Assembly (NCBI RefSeq): GCF_902497625.1
Contig: NZ_CABVGX010000015.1
Coordinates: 48,529-112,528, forward strand
Direction of reading: 5' to 3'
Length of the DNA stretch: 64,000 nt
From: Pseudomonas fluorescens
GTDB taxonomy: Bacteria > Pseudomonadota > Gammaproteobacteria > Pseudomonadales > Pseudomonadaceae
Shown: piece by piece, positions 8,668 to 17,646 of the stretch
Position numbering within the stretch: the first letter of the stretch is position 1
Layout of the letters: each line of letters starts with the position of its first letter
Notes under the pieces: generated by a model
Seen by the model: the letters and a program-made list of their open reading frames with translations, nothing else
Databases searched by the model: none
Told to the model about the DNA's origin: nothing
Program-made: the position numbers and the translations under genes

Positions 8668-8946
8668 ATGATCGAAACATCCTGCGAAAAAGCGGTAACG
8701 CCGAAGGCTTGCCCGAAGAAAGCCACCGACCTGTTTTATGTGACCCATCCGAAAGAGCCCAAAGCATTGCTAGGACCATTCTTGACCGAAGCCGATGCTG
8801 AGTGCGGGCGCGTAGTTATGCGTAGCACTGATGCTTTGGTGACGGCCTGCCTCGTTGATTCGCAGGACGATCTGACCTACTGGCACGCCGTGAAAAATGG
8901 CCGGATGTGTCGGGCCTTTGCTGGCGCTGCCAAGGGGACGATATGA
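8668..8946 (+). CDS. Small hypothetical island protein upstream of Toprim gene
   Basis: A 92-residue protein with no recognised domain. The body (FYVTHPKEPKALLGPFLTEA, then LVDSQDDLTYWHAVKNGR) looks like a compact alpha/beta fold. The stop codon overlaps the start of the Toprim gene by 4 bases (ATGA), so it is probably co-translated with the replication module and may assist it. That role is inferred from position only. The ribosome-binding site is weak. Confidence 0.6.
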   Translation: MIETSCEKAVTPKACPKKATDLFYVTHPKEPKALLGPFLTEADAECGRVVMRSTDALVTACLVDSQDDLTYWHAVKNGRMCRAFAGAAKGTI

Positions 8947-9821
8947 CAGACTCGACTATCCTTTTCAGTGACGCGCTCCAGTCAGTGTTTGGGCAACTCG
9001 ACTTCCTACCCGTGCCAGATGGAACTATTCATAGGTTTCACGTCCCTTACGACAAACCCGGAACATTCAACGGCTGGTATGTGCTGTATCTGGACGGCAT
9101 CGCTTCGGGAGCATTCGGCAGTTGGAAAACGAATGGTTCCAGCGCCTGGAGCAGTCGAACACCCGTCAATTATCGTGAAGCCGAACATGTGCGCCAGCGC
9201 ATCGAGCAGGCCCGCCATCAACGCGAGGCCGAGCAACGCCAACGCCAACTAAACGCGGCAACCCTTGCTCAACGCTGGTGGCGTGACGGACAACGCGCCG
9301 ACCCTGACCACGCCTATTTAATCGCTAAGGGTGTTCGCTCCCACAGCCTGCGCCAGCGCAATGACGAATTACTGGTGCCGCTGTACTCCGATGGCGTGCT
9401 AGTCAACCTGCAACGGATCGCCTCGGACGGCAGCAAGCGCTTCTTGGCTGGTGGCCGGGTAAAGGGCGCCTATTCACCGATGGGCCATATCACGCTAGGC
9501 AACCCACTTTGTATCTGCGAGGGCTGGGCCACGGGTGCAACGCTTCACGAAAGCGGCCACACCGTCGCCTGTGCAATGAATGCCGGTAACTTAAAACCGG
9601 TGGCGCTGGCGCTTAGGGCCGAATATCACACTACCGAAATCATCATCACGGGCGACGACGACCGTCAGACCGAGGGCAATCCCGGCCGCACCGCCGCCAA
9701 TGCCGCCGCCATTGCCGTGGGTGGACTAGTAGCGTTTCCCGACTGGCCGAACAGTGCGCCCGACACCCTGACCGACTTCAACGACCTGTATCGCTGGGAA
9801 GCAGACCGTGCCAACGAGTAA
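8943..9821 (+). CDS. Toprim domain protein, primase-like
   Basis: A 292-residue protein. The ATG at 8943 overlaps the previous stop (ATGA) and is preferred over an upstream start at 8907. The first ~100 residues are like the DNA-binding part of mobile-element primases (FHVPYDKPGTFNGWYVLYLDG), followed by a Gln/Arg-rich helix and a Toprim domain. Toprim motifs are visible: the acidic ICEGWATGATL (Glu193) and ITGDDDRQ (Asp238-240), near DPDHAYLIAKGV. Such proteins pair with DUF927 ATPases in islands and satellites and are thought to make primers. The zinc ribbon of DnaG is absent. The DUF927 gene starts within its last 14 bases. Confidence 0.82.
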   Translation: MTDSTILFSDALQSVFGQLDFLPVPDGTIHRFHVPYDKPGTFNGWYVLYLDGIASGAFGSWKTNGSSAWSSRTPVNYREAEHVRQRIEQARHQREAEQRQRQLNAATLAQRWWRDGQRADPDHAYLIAKGVRSHSLRQRNDELLVPLYSDGVLVNLQRIASDGSKRFLAGGRVKGAYSPMGHITLGNPLCICEGWATGATLHESGHTVACAMNAGNLKPVALALRAEYHTTEIIITGDDDRQTEGNPGRTAANAAAIAVGGLVAFPDWPNSAPDTLTDFNDLYRWEADRANE

Positions 9822-11658
9822 TGTAATTAGTCTGACAAGTGATCTAGGCGGCACGGCTGGGGCAACTGACGGGGCCAATACGGCGACAACTACCGCATGC
9901 CAAGCGGCAAAGGTTTCGGCCAAGTTTCTGGCGTGTGAAACTCCGAAAATCGCACCTGAACGCCCTTGCTGGTGCGTGTACAAACACTGGGTCACGAATG
10001 AGAAAGGCCGCAAACTGCGCCCCGGCGTCTGGTTCCACGGGCACAGGGAGAGCAAGGAAACGGGTGAATCCTTGCCATTTGATGAATGGTTGTGCGGCCC
10101 ACTACATGTAGACGCAGTGACCCGCAACGAAGGCCAAGATGGCGACTATGGCCAACTACTGCGCTTTCGCAACTCTGATAGCCGCTGGCTGACCTGGGCA
10201 ATGCCTAACGAGCTGTTGGCGGGCAAGCCTGACTCGATACTTAGTGCGTTGCTGAACATGGGGCTAGAGGTCGATTACAAGCGCCGGGCGCAGGTGCCCC
10301 AGTACATCGCGAGCCAGCACCCCACGCGCCGGGTTATTGCTGCCACGGCTACCGGTTGGCATACACCCGAGCTGTTCATTATGCCCCGGCAGAACATCGG
10401 CACCGGTGACGCCATATTTCAGAGCGAGGCCGCCAATGGTGACGACTACCGGCACGCCGGAACACTGGCAGGATGGCAGTCGAGCATTGGTTCGCGATGC
10501 GAGGGCAATCCGCTGTTGCTACTGAGCGTCTGCGCCTCACTGGCCGGCGCGCTGTTGTTTCATGTTCAGCGCCAAGGTGGCGGGTTTCACATCGTGGGCG
10601 ATTCCAGCACCGGCAAGAGTTCCGCCATTCTGGCTGGTGCCTCGGTATGGGGGCACGGGGAAGACTTCAAACGCACTTGGCGCGCTACCGGCAACGGCCT
10701 GGAAGGAATCGCCAGCCAACGCAATGACACGCTGCTGGCGCTGGACGAAATTGGTGAGGCAGACCCGCGTGAGATTGGTGCAGTGATCTATGCCATGGCC
10801 AACGGCACCGGCAAGGCCAGAGCAAGCCGCAACGGCGCCGCGAAGGCTGCCAAACGCTGGCGCGTGATGCTGTTTTCGTCGGGCGAGCTGGGGCTGTCCG
10901 CACTGATGGCCGAAGGGGGTAAGCGCAGCCGGGCCGGTCAGGAAATTCGCCTGTTGGATATCGCCGCTCGCCGCACTTATGGCGCCTGGGACAACCTGCA
11001 CGGATTGGCCGGTGGCCGGGAGTTTTCCGACGCCATCCAGCGCGCCAGCGTGACGGACTACGGCCATGCCGGGCCTGAGTTCATCCGCCAGCTCTTGGCG
11101 TCTGGTGACGCGGACAAGTTGCCTGGATGGCTGGCTTCCATGGGCGCCAAGTTCCCCAGCGCCAACGGGCAAGAAGGCCGGGCCGCTGAACGCTTTGCCC
11201 TGGTCGCCTTGGCGGGGGAGCTGGCTATCAAGTTCGGCGTTCTGAGCATTCCACCCGGCACCGTACAGATCGCCATGTTGGAGCTGTTCGACGTGTGGCG
11301 CGCTGGCCGTGGTACGGGCCCAAGCGAAGATCGCCAGATCCTCAAGAGCATTGCCGACTTCATTGCCCGTCACGGTGACACCCGCTTTTCAAGTGCCGAC
11401 GATCCACACGGTGAAGCACGGGATCGAGCGGGCTATTGGGAGGCCTCACCGAGTGGGCGCCTGTACCTGTTCAACCGTCCGGGACTGGAGGAAGCCGCCA
11501 AGGGTTACGACATGGGCCGCGTGGTACAGGCGCTTGATTCAGTCGGGGCTATCACCAAGCGGGAGCTCGGAAAAAACCAGCACAAAAAATGCCTACCGGA
11601 CAAGACAAAGCCACGTCTGTACTGGATAGACCCTTCGAAGTTGGAACCGGAAACCTAA
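9808..11658 (+). CDS. DUF927 domain ATPase, predicted replicative helicase
   Basis: A 616-residue protein starting at a GTG (9808) preceded by GGGAAG. The DUF927 core runs about residues 60-430. Walker A is GDSSTGKS (264-271) and Walker B is LLALDEIGE (Asp313-Glu314). The C-terminal ~120 residues (HGDTRFSS, GYWEASPSGRLYLFNR) look like a winged-helix DNA-binding tail. DUF927 proteins are superfamily ATPases encoded with Toprim primases in mobile elements and are inferred to unwind DNA at the element's origin. Overlap with the Toprim gene indicates coupled expression. The region immediately downstream is full of iteron-like repeats, which supports a replication role. Confidence 0.85.
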   Translation: MPTSNVISLTSDLGGTAGATDGANTATTTACQAAKVSAKFLACETPKIAPERPCWCVYKHWVTNEKGRKLRPGVWFHGHRESKETGESLPFDEWLCGPLHVDAVTRNEGQDGDYGQLLRFRNSDSRWLTWAMPNELLAGKPDSILSALLNMGLEVDYKRRAQVPQYIASQHPTRRVIAATATGWHTPELFIMPRQNIGTGDAIFQSEAANGDDYRHAGTLAGWQSSIGSRCEGNPLLLLSVCASLAGALLFHVQRQGGGFHIVGDSSTGKSSAILAGASVWGHGEDFKRTWRATGNGLEGIASQRNDTLLALDEIGEADPREIGAVIYAMANGTGKARASRNGAAKAAKRWRVMLFSSGELGLSALMAEGGKRSRAGQEIRLLDIAARRTYGAWDNLHGLAGGREFSDAIQRASVTDYGHAGPEFIRQLLASGDADKLPGWLASMGAKFPSANGQEGRAAERFALVALAGELAIKFGVLSIPPGTVQIAMLELFDVWRAGRGTGPSEDRQILKSIADFIARHGDTRFSSADDPHGEARDRAGYWEASPSGRLYLFNRPGLEEAAKGYDMGRVVQALDSVGAITKRELGKNQHKKCLPDKTKPRLYWIDPSKLEPET

Positions 11659-11679
11659 ACGCATTTTGCTTTTTCGAGG

Positions 11680-11870
11680 GGGAACTGAGGGAACCAAGGG
11701 AACCGCCTAGGGCCACGTTGCTTCCAGTAGTTCCCCCGCCTCAAAACGCATAGGGAACCAAGGGAACCGGGTCAGTATCAATTCCCCCAGTTCCCCCGGC
11801 CAAAAAAGCGAAGGGAACCGCTACAGCCCGCGCCATTACTGGCTGTCCCCTCGGTTACCCCAGTTCCCCC
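11680..11870. repeat. GGGAACC iteron cluster, candidate origin
   Basis: Five exact AGGGAACC octamers start at 11688, 11697, 11752, 11761 and 11812; two pairs are exactly 9 bases apart. Related GTTCCCCC sites in inverted orientation are near 11730, 11789 and 11863, and GGGGGAAC is near 11679. The cluster starts 20 bases after the DUF927 stop codon. Dense direct and inverted octamers next to a replication-type ATPase gene are typical of initiator-binding sites; function is inferred. Confidence 0.6.
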
Positions 11871-11925
11871 AGCAAAAATCAAAAGGGCGCTGAAGCGGGT
11901 AAATTGTTGCAGCTTGGCGGACACC

Positions 11926-12006
11926 ATGAGTTATCTAACGCGCCCAAACCGGCACCAGCACTGCAACCGAGCGCCATGCCCGGTAAAGCTGGAGCCGGAG
12001 ATCTAA
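11926..12006 (+). CDS. Possible 26-residue ORF ending like the DUF927 protein
   Basis: An ATG-started 26-codon frame with His and Cys residues (RHQHCNRAPCPV) ends in KLEPEI, while the DUF927 protein ends in KLEPET, and the similarity continues beyond the stop codons at DNA level. It may be only the relic of a duplicated gene end. No strong ribosome-binding site; coding status is doubtful. Confidence 0.25.
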   Translation: MSYLTRPNRHQHCNRAPCPVKLEPEI

Positions 12007-12029
12007 ACGCACTTTGGTTTTTCTACGGG
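11985..12029 (+). repeat. Degenerate copy of the DUF927 gene end
   Basis: The stretch covering the last codons, stop and following TAAACGCA.TTTG.TTTTTC of the DUF927 gene (about 11635-11680) recurs here about 350 bases downstream with several substitutions. It is best read as a partial duplication that enclosed the iteron cluster. Confidence 0.6.
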
Positions 12030-12136
12030 TGCCAGGGTTGAGCGGTTGGCGATTTACCCCCACTGTCCCCGGACACCTACAGTTCACGCCGCTGGCGGCT
12101 ATCGGGCCATGCGCCCAAGAGGCATTGCTGCATGCC

Positions 12137-12171
12137 AACGAACAACGAACAACGAACAACGAACAACGAAC
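12137..12171 (+). repeat. Tandem 7-bp repeat, five copies
   Basis: AACGAAC is repeated five times without interruption, immediately before the first of the three 111-bp repeats. Length in whole units suggests slippage; a role as protein-binding sites is possible. Confidence 0.8.
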
Positions 12172-12176
12172 AGATC

Positions 12177-12287
12177 GTTAACGTTAACCAGCTACAAAGG
12201 CGTCGGATTTTCGGAAAAAGGCCCGTATTTGCGGGTCAAGAATGGCCTAATCGTATGCTGCTAGGCTGTTAACATTGGTTAACGTGG
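12177..12287 (+). repeat. 111-bp direct repeat, copy 1
   Basis: It opens with the palindrome GTTAACGTTAAC, then a conserved core (TTTTCGGAAAAAGGCCCGTA) able to form a GGCCCGTA..GCGGGTC hairpin, and ends in GTTAACGTGG. It aligns base for base in length with copies at 12311 and 12479. Confidence 0.8.
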
Positions 12288-12310
12288 CAAAAACGCAAAG
12301 TGAACAAATT

Positions 12311-12421
12311 GTTAAGGTTAACCGGTTACAAACGCTTTGAAATTTCGGAAAAAAGCCCGTATTTTCGGGTCAAGAATGGCCTTGCCGTATGCTGCTAGGT
12401 TGTTAAGGATTGTTAAGGTGG
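12311..12421 (+). repeat. 111-bp direct repeat, copy 2
   Basis: It opens with GTTAAGGTTAACC, has the same core (CGGGTCAAGAATGGCC, TATGCTGCTAGG) as copy 1 and ends in GTTAAGGTGG. It lies 23 bases after copy 1. Copies 1 and 2 are clearly the closest pair. Confidence 0.8.
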
Positions 12422-12478
12422 CGAACAGAGGATTGTGTTGCCATCCGACCAGCTAATTAAAATGACAGGTAACAAATG

Positions 12479-12589
12479 GCTAATATTAGCCACCCACAAA
12501 CGCGTCAAAATTTCGGCCTAAAGCCCCGGTTTTGTTGGCCGAAAGGACCTGGCCCTATGCCCCCAAGTTGTTAACATTTGCAAACGTGG
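12479..12589 (+). repeat. 111-bp direct repeat, copy 3
   Basis: The most diverged copy. Its opening is a perfect palindrome, GGCTAATATTAGCC, replacing the GTTAAC-type one, and it ends in CAAACGTGG. ACAAACGC and ATTTCGG are kept in register. The palindrome is conserved as a structure while its sequence changes, which suggests compensatory change under selection. Confidence 0.7.
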
Positions 12590-12699
12590 TTTTTTCCATC
12601 AGGGAACGGGAGGCCAGGGCGCGGCAATCGTTTCGGTTCAGATGCTCAATGAGGATTCCAACCGCCGTCGGTACGTTACGCGTCACGTTCCGTTGCAGA

Positions 12700-12848
12700 T
12701 GCGAAATTGCACTCCACTTGACCACCTGATTGCATCGGTACTGACCACTCGTTTGCATCGCACTTGACCAGGCGTTTGCAATGGATCTGACCACCGATTC
12801 CATCGGAATTTACCAGCACGTTTAGTCAACATGATCGGCGGAGAGCTG
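12700..12848 (+). repeat. Left long inverted end of passenger unit
   Basis: It starts with TGCGAAATTGC and contains five degenerate ~22-bp tandem units of the form CTGACCA-N5-TTGCATCG. The reverse complement of 13584-13704 aligns along its whole length. The inner edge is about CGCCGATCA. Confidence 0.75.
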
Positions 12849-12933
12849 CCCATTGCTACCGGTGGCGACAGGCAAAATCGACCCACAGCTGCCGTTCCAA
12901 GTTGGCTATAACTCACTACAGCCCCTTACCTGC

Positions 12934-13497
12934 TCAGAGCATCCAATGCTCCTCGACCTGGTAGAGCGGCTTGCCGACCATCAGCAACTTGATGACATCT
13001 ATGTGCGCCACGTAATCAGCCTCAGAGAACTTAGTCCATCGCGGATTACGCTTTTGCGCGGCGATGAATGCTGAGCGCGCCTTACCCATCGCGGCGCGGT
13101 TCTTCGATAGAAAACTGCGCAACCCTTTGAACAGTTCAGAGTCCAGCGGCGGATGGAGCAAGGCAACGCTCGGGTGTTGGTGGTGGCCACCGCAGACGAG
13201 CACCGTTTTCAAGTAAATGTTGACTAGCTTCTGGGCACGGCCGAAGGAGAAATCGGTCACACCCACGCGTGCAGCCTCGGCTTCGATCTTATTCATAAAA
13301 CTCATCTGCCATTTATCGACGTTCGGGCCAATTTGCTCTGGCCCGGTTACCTGGCCTAGGCCGCTTGCCTCTATCAGCTCGAAAGCCAAGGAATTACCCC
13401 CGCCGGCCAGGCCGCGGCCATACGCGGCGGCGGCGCACCACTTGGCATAGAGGTGTTTGTGTTTTTCGATTGGATACAGGGTTGCAGGTGTAGTCAT
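12934..13497 (-). CDS. Passenger protein of unknown function
   Basis: A 187-residue protein that I cannot assign to a family. It begins MTTPATLYPIEKHKHLYAKW and contains FSFGRAQKLVNIYLKTVLVC followed by GGHHQHP, then a helical, basic C-terminal half (LSKNRAAMGKARSAF). The His-rich patch after a helix might bind metal, but this is speculative. It is the only gene between the long inverted repeats and is transcribed opposite to the island genes on both sides, which suggests independent arrival. The ribosome-binding site is weak. Confidence 0.7.
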   Translation of the reverse strand: MTTPATLYPIEKHKHLYAKWCAAAAYGRGLAGGGNSLAFELIEASGLGQVTGPEQIGPNVDKWQMSFMNKIEAEAARVGVTDFSFGRAQKLVNIYLKTVLVCGGHHQHPSVALLHPPLDSELFKGLRSFLSKNRAAMGKARSAFIAAQKRNPRWTKFSEADYVAHIDVIKLLMVGKPLYQVEEHWML

Positions 13498-13583
13498 GGA
13501 TTTTTACTCGCGAATATTTGAGAGGCCCCTTTTTTGGCGGCCTATGTGCTTCATATACCTTGAAGCGTCAGCTCTTGGCCGTT

Positions 13584-13704
13584 CTCTGCCGATCAAGGTT
13601 ACAACGCGTGTTGGTCAAATCCGATGCAATCGCTGGTCAGAACGAATGCAAGTGACTGGTCAGGTCGAATGCAAACGGGTGGTCAAGTGGAGCGCAATTT
13701 CGCA
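13584..13704 (+). repeat. Right long inverted end of passenger unit
   Basis: It contains four 22-bp units (GATGCAATCGCTGGTCAG is one junction) and ends in GCAATTTCGCA. It is the inverse of 12700-12848 with one unit fewer. The bases just inside (GGCCGTTCTCTGCCGATCA, 13577-13595) also recur near 22104. Confidence 0.75.
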
Positions 13705-13925
13705 CTATCTGTTGTTAGAGCTGTTTTTTACTGCATTGACAAGGATGTAACGACTTGCAGCCGAAACTCCGCTCAGTCGGTTCAGCGTGGCGTTGGATAA
13801 TTGGGTGTAAGAAATCATGTATTCAGCCATGGAAGCCCTTCACCATTGCCGCATAATGCATCCAAATTTTTTCATCAGCGTGCGGGTGCCAATATCAGCA
13901 CCCAGCACCAAAGGGATTTCCACTC

Positions 13926-16277
13926 ATGTCGCAAACCTCCAACAACCTGGCCGCCTACATCTGGTCTTTGGCTGATCTTCTGCGTGGCGATTTTAAGCAG
14001 AGCCAGTACGGGAGGATCATTCTGCCGTTTACCCTGTTGCGGCGCTTGGAGTGCGTGTTAGAGGCCAGCAAGGCGGCGGTGTTGGCTGAGTACGACAAAA
14101 TCCAGCAGCTTGGCGTGTCTGAGGAGGCCCAAGAGAAACTGCTGCTGCGCGCCACCAAACTGCCCGGCCAAGCAGAGGGCTTGTCGTTTTTCAATACCTC
14201 GAAAATGGACATGTCCAAGCTCGGCGAGGCTGGCATCAAGGCCAACCTGGAGTCCTACTTGCAGAGTTTCTCCAAGGATGCGCGGGAGATTTTTGAGCAC
14301 TTTAAGTTCACTGAATTCCTCGGCCAGCTCAACGATGCCAACCTGCTCTACAAGTTTGTGCAGCGGGTACGCCTGACCGACTTAAGCCCGGCAGCGGTGT
14401 CCAACCACGACATGGGCCTGGTGTTTGAAGAGTTGATTCGTCGCTTTGCTGAAGGCTCGAATGAAACCGCCGGCGAGCACTTCACCCCGCGCGATATTGT
14501 GCGGCTCACCACTTCCCTGGTGTTTATGGAAGACGATGATGCCCTGACCAAGCCCGGCATCATCCGCACCATTTACGACCCCACTGCCGGCACTGGCGGT
14601 TTTCTCTCCTCCGGCATGGAGTACGTGCACGAGCTCAACCCGCAGGCCGTGATGCGCGCCTATGGCCAAGAGCTCAACCCCGAGAGTTACGCCATCTGCA
14701 AAGCCGACATGTTGATCAAGGGTCAGGACGTCAGCAACATCAAGCTCGGCAACACCCTGTCCAACGACCAGCTGTACGCCACCGAGTTTGACTACATGCT
14801 CTCCAACCCGCCGTTTGGCGTGGACTGGAAGAAGATCGAGCAAGAGATCAGCACCGAACACGCTGAAAAAGGCTTCAACGGCCGTTTTGGCGCGGGCTTG
14901 CCACGGGTTAGCGATGGTTCCTTGTTGTTCCTGCTGCACCTGATTAGCAAGCTGCGCGACGGCTCCCTGGGTGGCGGGCGGATTGGCATCATCCTCAATG
15001 GCTCGCCGTTGTTTACCGGCGGCGCGGGCTCTGGCGAGTCGGAAATCCGCCGCTATATTCTCGAAGCCGATTTGCTCGAAGCCATAGTCGCGCTGCCCAC
15101 CGATATGTTCTACAACACTGGCATCTCCACCTATGTGTGGGTGCTGTCGAACAAAAAAGCCGCTGAACGTAAAGGCAAGGTACAGCTTATTAATGGCGTC
15201 AACCTGTGCGGCAAAATGCGCAAATCCCTCGGCTCCAAGCGCAATGAAATGGCTGAGGAGGATATCGCCACCATCATCCGCGCCTTCGGCAGCTTTGCCG
15301 CTATCGATGCCTACGCGCTGGACAAACAAGCCGCACAAAAAAGCAGTCGTGGTCGCCCAGCCGCCAACCCGAAAGCCGAAGTGGCCAAGACCTTCGCTAG
15401 CAAAATCTTCAGCAGCCATGAGTTCGGTTACCGGCGTATCAGCATCGAGCGGCCGTTGCGGCTGTCTTGGCAGTTCAGTGACGCGCGCGTGGCCGAGCTG
15501 CGTTTCGCCCCCGGCGCACTCAACAGTGCCATGCGTTGGGTCTACCAAGAGTTCAGCGCGGTGGAAGGCGAGTGCTGGAACGACGGCGACAGCTGCAAGC
15601 GCTATGGCGAGTTGAACGCCCATGAAGACGCGATCCGCCGTTACTGCAAACTGCACTTCGCCGACCTGAAAGAGAAACACCTGAAAGACCTGCTCGCCCG
15701 TCGCACCTGGCTCGATCAAAAGAGTTTGTTATTAAAAGCCCAGCAGCTACAGACCAGCATCGGTACTGAGCAGCATGACGATTTCAATAGCTTTGACGAC
15801 GCACTCAAGGCTGCCGGTAAGCAACAAGGCATCGCCCTGGATGCCAAAGACAAAAAGCAACTGACCGATACCATGAGCTGGAAGAACCCAGCCGCCGCCA
15901 AGGTCATCAAAAAAATCCACAAAACCCCAGCCAACCCGCTGTATGGCTTGTTTGCGGTTAATGGCGAGGTGCAGGAATACCAGACCGACAGCGAGCTGCG
16001 CGACAACGAGAACGTCGCCCTCGACCCGAGCCAAACGGTTAACGCCAGCAACGAAGCCTACTTCCTTAAAGAAGTGCAGCCCCACGTGCCTGATGCCTGG
16101 ATAGATGCCAGCAAGAAGGATGCGAAGGACCAGCAAATCGGCATCGTCGGTTATGAAATCCCCTTTAACCGGCATTTCTACCAGTACCAACCGCCACGGG
16201 ATTTGCTTGAGATTGATGCCGATCTGGATGCGGTATCCGCCGAGATTATGGCCTTGCTGCAAGAGGTGCATTCGTAA
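13926..16277 (+). CDS. hsdM: Type I restriction-modification DNA methyltransferase subunit
   Basis: A 783-residue HsdM. The N-terminal HsdM helical domain (about 1-140) is followed by the N6-adenine methylase domain: SAM-binding DPTAGTGGF (218-226) and catalytic NPPF (294-297, NPPFGVDW). The protein is longer than the ~530 residues of EcoKI HsdM; the extra C-terminal ~250 residues, with charged helices ([20 protein letters not shown]), occur in a large-HsdM subgroup. It methylates adenine at sites chosen by HsdS and protects host DNA. The hsdS start overlaps its stop by one base, and AAGGGA precedes the ATG. First gene of an hsdMSR operon and the main cargo of the island. Confidence 0.95.
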   Translation: MSQTSNNLAAYIWSLADLLRGDFKQSQYGRIILPFTLLRRLECVLEASKAAVLAEYDKIQQLGVSEEAQEKLLLRATKLPGQAEGLSFFNTSKMDMSKLGEAGIKANLESYLQSFSKDAREIFEHFKFTEFLGQLNDANLLYKFVQRVRLTDLSPAAVSNHDMGLVFEELIRRFAEGSNETAGEHFTPRDIVRLTTSLVFMEDDDALTKPGIIRTIYDPTAGTGGFLSSGMEYVHELNPQAVMRAYGQELNPESYAICKADMLIKGQDVSNIKLGNTLSNDQLYATEFDYMLSNPPFGVDWKKIEQEISTEHAEKGFNGRFGAGLPRVSDGSLLFLLHLISKLRDGSLGGGRIGIILNGSPLFTGGAGSGESEIRRYILEADLLEAIVALPTDMFYNTGISTYVWVLSNKKAAERKGKVQLINGVNLCGKMRKSLGSKRNEMAEEDIATIIRAFGSFAAIDAYALDKQAAQKSSRGRPAANPKAEVAKTFASKIFSSHEFGYRRISIERPLRLSWQFSDARVAELRFAPGALNSAMRWVYQEFSAVEGECWNDGDSCKRYGELNAHEDAIRRYCKLHFADLKEKHLKDLLARRTWLDQKSLLLKAQQLQTSIGTEQHDDFNSFDDALKAAGKQQGIALDAKDKKQLTDTMSWKNPAAAKVIKKIHKTPANPLYGLFAVNGEVQEYQTDSELRDNENVALDPSQTVNASNEAYFLKEVQPHVPDAWIDASKKDAKDQQIGIVGYEIPFNRHFYQYQPPRDLLEIDADLDAVSAEIMALLQEVHS

Positions 16278-17646
16278 TGGCGGGGCGATATAAGCCGTAT
16301 CCTGAGTACAAGGATTCAGAAGGAGCATGGTTTGGAAATACTCCATCTCATTGGAATAATACTTCGCTGAAGAGAGTATGTTCTCTGAAAACAGGTTTAA
16401 CGCCGCCTACAGATGATCGAGATAATTATGCGGATGAAATAACGGGGTTGCCATGGGTTCGACCCGAGGACTTGAATGATAGTAGCGATTCAGTGATAGC
16501 AAGCAAATTTATCAGCTTGTCCGGCTGGCGACTTATGCGCCCTGTGCCAGCAAATTCAACTTTAATTTGCTGTATTGGCACTATTGGAAAAGTTGGCTAC
16601 ACAGCCTGTGAAACAACAACGAATCAGCAAATTACAGCTGCATGCTTTAACGAGTCATTTAGGTATAACTACTATCTTATCCAGGCGGCCAGGGAGGTTC
16701 TTGAGGAATATTCAACTGGCAATGTTATTAAAATTTTAAACTCGGAAAGATTGGGTTCTATTCGATTTATATCACTACCTGAAGTGGAAGCGGGGAAAAT
16801 CGCCGACTTCCTCGACCACGAAACCGCCAAAATTGACACCCTGATCGAAACGCAACAACAGCTTATCCAACTGCTAAAAGAAAAACGTCAGGCCGAGATT
16901 AGTCATGCCGTCACCAAAGGCCTCTCTTCATTAAACGGCGGGCCCAATGCCAAGCTGCGCGACTCGGGTGTTGAGTGGCTGGGGGAAGTGCCGGAGGATT
17001 GGACCGTGTGCTTGATCAAGCACATGTGTGAAGAGGTAACTGATGGGGCCCATATTTCACCGGTGACTGAAGGCGGTGAACGCCATTTTGTTTCTACTAC
17101 AGATATAAAGAATGGCGTTATAAATTTCGACGATGCCTTGCTGACAACTCCAGCTAGCTTCGAGTACATGATAAAAACTGGCTGCATGCCATTTGCAGGA
17201 GATATCTTATTCAGCAAGGACGGAACCATAGGTCAAACGGCTATAACCCCAGAGGGGGTCGAGTTCGTAGTTGCATCTTCGCTGATTATAATTCGGCCGA
17301 ATAAAGAAGTAGTTATGCCGGACTACTTTAATTTTTTACTACAGAGTGAAGTCGTTGTAGAACAGGTAAAAAGCTTTGTGAAAGGCGCTGGCTTGCCCCG
17401 TCTCTCAATTCAAAATTTGTTGAAAGTTGGCGGGGCTTTTCCTCCAGTTTCTGAGCAGGTTCAGATTGTTGCGTATTTGACTAGAAAGCTAGAACGATAT
17501 GATGAGCTAGAAACTAGGGCGAGCATCATCGTTAAATTACTTCAAGAGCGCCGTATCGCCCTAATCTCCGCCGCCGTCACCGGCAAAATCGATGTCAGAG
17601 ACTGGGTCGCGCCGCCAGCCAGTCCAACCCACAAGGAAGTAGCCGC

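Larger units (their letters stand above)
12700..13704. mobile_element. Inverted-repeat-bounded unit with one passenger gene
   Basis: Two long inverted ends (12700-12848 and 13584-13704) enclose one minus-strand gene of unknown function. The outer tips are a perfect 11-bp inverted repeat, TGCGAAATTGC / GCAATTTCGCA, with TG..CA ends. The ends carry 22-bp tandem repeats, a design known from IS21-family ends. No transposase gene is present and no target duplication is evident, so it may be a non-autonomous or decayed transposon. Confidence 0.6.

Noticed and set aside
12177..12589. Possible CRISPR or retron array
   Set aside because: Only three 111-bp units with unlike spacers and no cas or reverse transcriptase gene nearby.
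12700..13704. Complete insertion sequence
   Set aside because: No transposase or IstB-type ATPase is coded, and no target duplication is visible, so only a transposon-like unit is claimed.
14382..15719. Minus-strand open frame opposite hsdM
   Set aside because: hsdM has clear methylase motifs on the other strand; this frame matches nothing and has no start signal.
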